This document shows, in pieces, positions 62,286-64,000 of a DNA stretch of 64,000 nt. The notes beneath the pieces were generated by a model. That model made no database searches. It was not told the DNA's origin and saw nothing but the letters and a program-made list of their open reading frames with translations. Every line of letters begins with the position of its first letter. Positions within the stretch are counted from its first letter, which is position 1. The position numbers were made by a program, and so were the translations under genes. Source of the DNA: Mesorhizobium sp. M00.F.Ca.ET.216.01.1.1 (GTDB lineage Bacteria; Pseudomonadota; Alphaproteobacteria; Rhizobiales; Rhizobiaceae); the NCBI RefSeq assembly GCF_004010325.2, contig NZ_SADR02000029.1:1-64000 (forward strand), in the 5' to 3' direction.

Positions 62286-62488
62286 ATGCCTCGAAAGATG
62301 CAATGCTGTCTCTGGTCCGACGCGCTCGAAGTTTGTGAGGAGTCGGCCCGGCAAATCGGCGAACCGGGCGGCTTAGGCTGCCAAAAGGGTAGATGGCCGC
62401 GTTGCCTCAGTAGATCAGCAGGCGGTGCCAGAAAGCCAAAGGCACACCATCGTGGCGCTTCGACGTAAGTAGATGGGAGTCGTCACCA
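62286..62488. other. short spacer before the radical SAM gene
   Basis: No gene or clear promoter seen. Confidence 0.4.
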
Positions 62489-63331
62489 GTGATTTTGCCG
62501 GAACTTCGCTTAGCAAACACAGCCGGCAGGGTTTTGGAGATAACGACGACCACGGGATGTGTCGTAGGATGTTCATATTGTCCCCAGGACAAGTTCGCGG
62601 TCCGGCAAAGAAAAGTGTCTCATGCGAGTCATCTGGGTCTTGAAGATTTCAAGCGGTGTCTAGCCCGCGTACCGGCTTCCGTCGACATTGGTTTTGCGGG
62701 ATACTCCGAACCTTGGCTCAATCCGGACTGCACCGAAATGGTGGAGCACGCCTTCGCCAAAGGCCATGGCATCAGGATTTTTACGACGCTGGTGGGAATG
62801 AACGGGGAGGACCTGCAACGATTGCAAGCCTTGCGCTTGGGCGTATTCGTGGTTCATGTTTTCGATGATGGCACCTACATGAACAGCCGCCTGGTCGGAG
62901 ACAAGTATCGCGATCTGGTTCGTCAACTCGTCGACGCGGATATCCCCTTGATCCGGTTCGTGGCTTTGGGCGAGCCCCACCCAGATATAGCCGACATTAT
63001 TCCTACCGAAGCACTGATAAGAGCGCGGCCCATGAGCAGTAGGGGTGGAAGCGTCGACCCTAAGATCGTTGCACCACGCCAGCCAGTGGTCGGAGCCCTA
63101 ACCTGCGTGGACGAACGACAGTATCGGAATGTTCTTCTTCCAAACAGCGACGTTACCCTGTGCTCCATGGATTTTGAACGGCGTCACGTATTGGGCAACC
63201 TTCTATATGAGGGTTACTCCGCTCTGTTTGAAAAGCCAGTTTTTCGCGAAATCGTCGACCGCATGAATGGAGCGGATGGTTTTCTGCTTTGCAGAATGTG
63301 TGAATTCGCCGACCCAAACGACCGGACCTGA
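62489..63331 (+). CDS. radical SAM protein with SPASM-like C-terminus
   Basis: 280 residues starting at GTG 62489 (GGGAGTCGTCACCA upstream). Radical SAM motif CVVGCSYC (C-X3-C-X2-C, about 24-31) preceded by LEITTTTG; C-terminal cysteines in VTLCSMDFERRHVLGNLLYEGY and FLLCRMCEFADP, the pattern of SPASM auxiliary clusters used in peptide modification and sugar epimerisation. No precursor peptide is obvious nearby. The intact NifA promoter at 62008-62105 is the nearest one upstream. Confidence 0.85.
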   Translation: MILPELRLANTAGRVLEITTTTGCVVGCSYCPQDKFAVRQRKVSHASHLGLEDFKRCLARVPASVDIGFAGYSEPWLNPDCTEMVEHAFAKGHGIRIFTTLVGMNGEDLQRLQALRLGVFVVHVFDDGTYMNSRLVGDKYRDLVRQLVDADIPLIRFVALGEPHPDIADIIPTEALIRARPMSSRGGSVDPKIVAPRQPVVGALTCVDERQYRNVLLPNSDVTLCSMDFERRHVLGNLLYEGYSALFEKPVFREIVDRMNGADGFLLCRMCEFADPNDRT

Positions 63332-63419
63332 GTGGATGCCGGCCGAGAGGGCGTACCTGGCAATCCGGATGGCCCCACGGCACATGCACCTGCCGGCGAC
63401 GCGATCGTGTTTTCACGTT

Positions 63420-63575
63420 ACGCGAGCATGATCCCGTAGGCGCGGCAGTGGGCCTCGACCATTCCCAGACGAGCTCATCGAAAGTGGTCTTCGGCTTCCA
63501 ACCGAGCTTGTCGGCCTGCCTGCCTTGAGGTAACGCCGATCACAGGTCAACCTCGGTCGGACGGAAACAGCGTTG
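63420..63575 (-). pseudogene. noeL: 3' remnant of GDP-mannose 4,6-dehydratase (NoeL/Gmd)
   Basis: Minus strand: RCFRPTEVDL, a stop, then ADKLGWKPKTTFDELVWE, the C-terminal signature of Gmd (FRPTEVDLLxGD...KLGWKPxTSFEELV). NoeL makes the GDP-fucose precursor for Nod-factor decoration. Only about 50 codons, with a frameshift. Confidence 0.75.
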
Positions 63576-63639
63576 TCGATCCCGATCAGCGCTTGATTGC
63601 TTACTCACGGCCCACCTCGTCAACGCCTTTACCCTCCCA

Positions 63640-63750
63640 GACTATCTCCTTTTCGACTCGCCTGAAGGCAGCAGCCCCAGCTGCGGCCGGGGATGGTTGC
63701 CGTCGCGGTAGTGGACGTTCTCGAAACCGATTCGGCCCTTCGCCAGCGCG
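63640..63750 (-). pseudogene. ABC transporter fragment
   Basis: Minus strand reads LAKGRIGFENVHYRDGNH, the beginning of an exporter-type ATPase domain. It resembles the same point in the exporter at 58605-60407 (59309-59365) at the DNA level. About 100 bp. Confidence 0.5.
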
Positions 63751-64000
63751 TCTCTCGGTTGCTTCCGCCTGGCCTACAAACGGGCTTTCCGTCAAGGGCG
63801 CCCACGGCGGCCCGCCCTCTTGACCCGGCGGCTCGGGCCAATCATCTCGCGCAAGAGATCGGAATCCGCAGTCTTCTCCAAGAGAGCGCGGCTTTCGCTC
63901 TGTCATCGGTCATCAAATAGTTTCTTGAATCAGGTTGGTGTCCGCAGCCCGAGGTTGAACGGCGAATATTGATGGCCGCCGCAAAGCCGCTCGCTCGCTA

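Larger units (their letters stand above)
63332..64000. other. fragments at the right edge
   Basis: Apart from the NoeL and ABC-transporter remnants listed, nothing recognised. Confidence 0.5.

Noticed and set aside
1..64000. CRISPR arrays, tRNA or rRNA genes, phage attachment site
   Set aside because: No regular short repeats, cloverleaf-forming stretches or rRNA sequence noticed; a tRNA could be missed by eye.

Overview
The window reads as part of a symbiosis island or symbiotic plasmid from a rhizobium, most likely a Mesorhizobium. Grounds: an almost complete set of nif and fix genes, nodulation-gene fragments (a NodE/FabF 3' end at the left edge, a NodL-type acetyltransferase, a GDP-mannose dehydratase/NoeL remnant near the right edge), a second rpoN beside a peroxiredoxin gene, an ACC deaminase gene, and long gene-poor stretches holding broken insertion sequences and gene fragments. 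No tRNA, rRNA, CRISPR array, replication origin or intact transposon was seen.

Left third (1-28 kb): a short NifA without the usual N-terminal domain (828-1886), a NodL-type gene, then on the minus strand nifB-fdxN-nifZ-nifT-SIR2, a dead second nifA copy just upstream of nifB, an alpha/beta hydrolase, fixABCX, nifW, nifS, a shortened nifU and iscN. Divergent from iscN is a heme-degradation (HmuS-like) gene behind a worn copy of the nifH promoter. After an MFS exporter comes a plus-strand operon of cytochrome P450, a ferredoxin-SnoaL fusion, a double short-chain dehydrogenase, a luciferase-like monooxygenase and nifQ, convergent with prxS-rpoN2.

Middle (28-46 kb): an asparagine synthetase pseudogene, IS21 and IS630 remnants, a hisC-like aminotransferase with a second luciferase-like monooxygenase, queC-queD-queE, a Phd-nucleotidyltransferase/HEPN toxin-antitoxin pair, then nifHDKENX with a NifX-associated (DUF269) gene, an unusual response regulator and a tandem universal stress protein.

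Right third (46-64 kb): a SidA/IucD-type N-hydroxylase, pyrE, acetoacetate decarboxylase with a decayed dehydrogenase behind it, a thioredoxin-domain protein followed by a second, shortened DUF269 gene, the DUF683 gene, fdxB and an ExoX-like membrane protein, then acdS, an ABC exporter, an orphan LuxR-type regulator and a radical SAM protein. The end of the window is fragments.

The unifying theme is NifA/sigma-54 control. I found sites of the form TGT-N10-ACA 70-140 bp upstream of GG-N10-GC (-24/-12) promoters ahead of nifH, nifB, fixA, the P450 operon, prxS-rpoN2, the asparagine synthetase pseudogene, the thioredoxin/fdxB operon and an acdS remnant. Weaker or damaged versions lie ahead of iscN, the HmuS-like gene, the N-hydroxylase, acetoacetate decarboxylase and luxR. 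The nitrogenase genes, the electron supply (FixABCX, ferredoxins), cofactor assembly (NifB, E, N, X, Q, S) and several uncharacterised metabolic genes would thus switch on together in bacteroids. Functions are assigned by reading the proteins and recalling families; no database search was run.
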